From contig DASVOE010000092.1 in assembly GCA_036383515.1 (NCBI GenBank), positions 1-64,000 of the forward strand: a stretch of 64,000 nt of DNA, in the 5' to 3' direction. Each line of letters begins with the position of its first letter. The first letter of the stretch is position 1. Of the stretch, positions 63,073-64,000 are shown in pieces. The position numbers and the translations under genes are program-made. This DNA is from CADEDV01 sp036383515. GTDB taxonomy: Bacteria; Bacteroidota; Bacteroidia; Chitinophagales; Chitinophagaceae. The notes under the pieces were generated by a model. That model was not told where the DNA came from, ran no database searches, and was given only the letters and a program-made list of their open reading frames with translations.

Positions 63073-64000
63073 ATGAGCATAAACAAGCCAGCTTCTTTTA
63101 CAGACGAGGTAAACCGTTTCAATGGTAACAAAACCGGGGTAGGAAATTACCGGTGGTTCATTGCTTTTCTTTTGTTTGCCGCAACTACCATCAATTATAT
63201 CGACAGGCAGATATTTGGATTGCTTAAGCCGGAACTGGAAAAAGTTTTTAACTGGACCGAAACAGATTACAGCAGGATCGTTATGGCATTTACAGCATGC
63301 TATGCGATCGGGCAATTGGTGTATGGAAAAATAATTGACCGGATCGGTACAAAGCTCGGTTATACTATTTCAGTTACGGTGTGGAGCATTGCTGCAATGG
63401 CTCATGCTGCGGTAAGAAGCACTTTGGGTTTTGGGATAGTAAGATCTTTCCTTGGTCTCGGTGAATCGGGCAATTACCCCGGTGGAGTGAAAACAACTTC
63501 AGAGTGGTTTCCTAAAAAAGAGCGGGCACTTGCTATTGGCATATTGGACTCGGGTTCTAATATCGGTGCATGCGTAGGTCCTATTTTAGTTCCATGGTTA
63601 CTGGCAGTATACGGCTGGCAACTGGCTTTCCTTATAACCGGTTCTCTTGGTTTTATCTGGCTGATCGTTTGGCGTATCTTTTATTTTACACCTTCTAAGC
63701 AAAAACGTTTATCCAAAGCAGAATATGATTATATACACAGCGATGACGAAGGAGATACAGAAAGCACCGGTAATGTAAGTTGGGGTAAATTATTAAAGAT
63801 GAAACAAACATGGGCCTTTATTGCCGGCAAGTTCTTTACCGATCCAATATGGTTTTTCTTTTTATTCTGGCTTCCTTCTTACTTCAATACTTATTTTAGT
63901 CTCAATCTTAAAGAACCAAGTTTACCACTGGTTATCGTTTATGCAGGCACTATGATCGGAAGCATCGGCGGCGGATATCTTTCATCATGGCTTATAAAAA
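63073..64000 (+). CDS. MFS transporter, ACS family (ExuT/hexuronate-like), C-terminal part cut off
   Basis: The first 309 residues are present; the gene runs off the right edge. After a hydrophilic N-terminus, TM1 reads WFIAFLLFAATTINYIDRQIFGLL, and the loop between TM2 and TM3 is GKIIDRIGTKLGY. GLGESGNYPGGVKTTSEWFP is the signature of the anion:cation symporter family (ExuT, GudP, DgoT types), which import sugar acids with protons. About seven to nine membrane spans are visible, with a cytoplasmic loop near residues 205-240. The start ATG at 63073 gives the usual length before TM1. It lies 48 bases after the amidohydrolase gene and probably shares its transcript. The likely cargo is a hexuronate or other aldonate-type acid. 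Confidence 0.87.
   Translation, partial: MSINKPASFTDEVNRFNGNKTGVGNYRWFIAFLLFAATTINYIDRQIFGLLKPELEKVFNWTETDYSRIVMAFTACYAIGQLVYGKIIDRIGTKLGYTISVTVWSIAAMAHAAVRSTLGFGIVRSFLGLGESGNYPGGVKTTSEWFPKKERALAIGILDSGSNIGACVGPILVPWLLAVYGWQLAFLITGSLGFIWLIVWRIFYFTPSKQKRLSKAEYDYIHSDDEGDTESTGNVSWGKLLKMKQTWAFIAGKFFTDPIWFFFLFWLPSYFNTYFSLNLKEPSLPLVIVYAGTMIGSIGGGYLSSWLIK

Overview
The window is chromosomal DNA from a Bacteroidota bacterium, most likely in or near the Chitinophagaceae. The phylum call rests on two SusC/SusD pairs, FAS1 lipoproteins beside them, short lipoprotein signal peptides, a PUR-alpha-like gene and the absence of obvious Shine-Dalgarno sequences. The family call is an inference from gene style only.

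Region 1 (1-2.1 kb) has the first codons of a PUR-family DNA/RNA-binding protein and an ABC exporter half. Region 2 (2.1-14.2 kb) is a signalling island of soluble two-component proteins. It holds a REC-histidine kinase, a 2052-residue hybrid kinase with ten near-identical 92-residue double-HAMP units, two single-domain response regulators, two more kinases and a small protein resembling an isolated kinase ATPase domain. No DNA-binding output domain is visible. A tRNA-Ser(UGA) with a strong downstream hairpin follows the last kinase.

Region 3 (14.4-64 kb) is one large catabolic locus. A minus-strand operon (31.0 to 14.4 kb) encodes FAS1 lipoprotein, SusC, SusD, two FAS1 lipoproteins, SusC, SusD and a lipoprotein. 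A second minus-strand operon (39.6 to 31.5 kb) encodes a secreted beta-propeller, an HGSNAT-like membrane acyltransferase, an amidohydrolase, a GH109-like oxidoreductase, the malonate transporter MadL/MadM and a MatB-like malonyl-CoA synthetase. Divergent from it (40.0-44.0 kb) are a second HGSNAT-like protein, a second propeller and a ceramidase-fold protein. Further minus-strand genes (61.6 to 44.0 kb) encode a TonB-type outer membrane barrel, a 1194-residue LamG/CARDB protein, a propeller-PIG-L deacetylase fusion, a NagB-like isomerase, an SDR, a GH20-like TIM-barrel protein, a GH31 and a DUF4838 protein. On the plus strand at the end are a second amidohydrolase and an ACS-type (hexuronate-like) MFS transporter cut by the window edge.

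The most striking signal is a 14-bp near-palindrome, CGATAACGTTCTCG or a one-base variant. It occurs six times, every time in an intergenic region, and stands before essentially every transcription unit of region 3. This looks like a single LacI-type regulon of about 50 kb whose regulator is outside the window. Most sites are followed 32-37 nt downstream by a short ATTTGTA-like element, so the operator has a fixed geometry to the promoter. The combination suggests uptake and breakdown of a decorated, amino-sugar-containing glycan or glycoside, with malonate as a possible released side group. The substrate itself cannot be read from the sequence.
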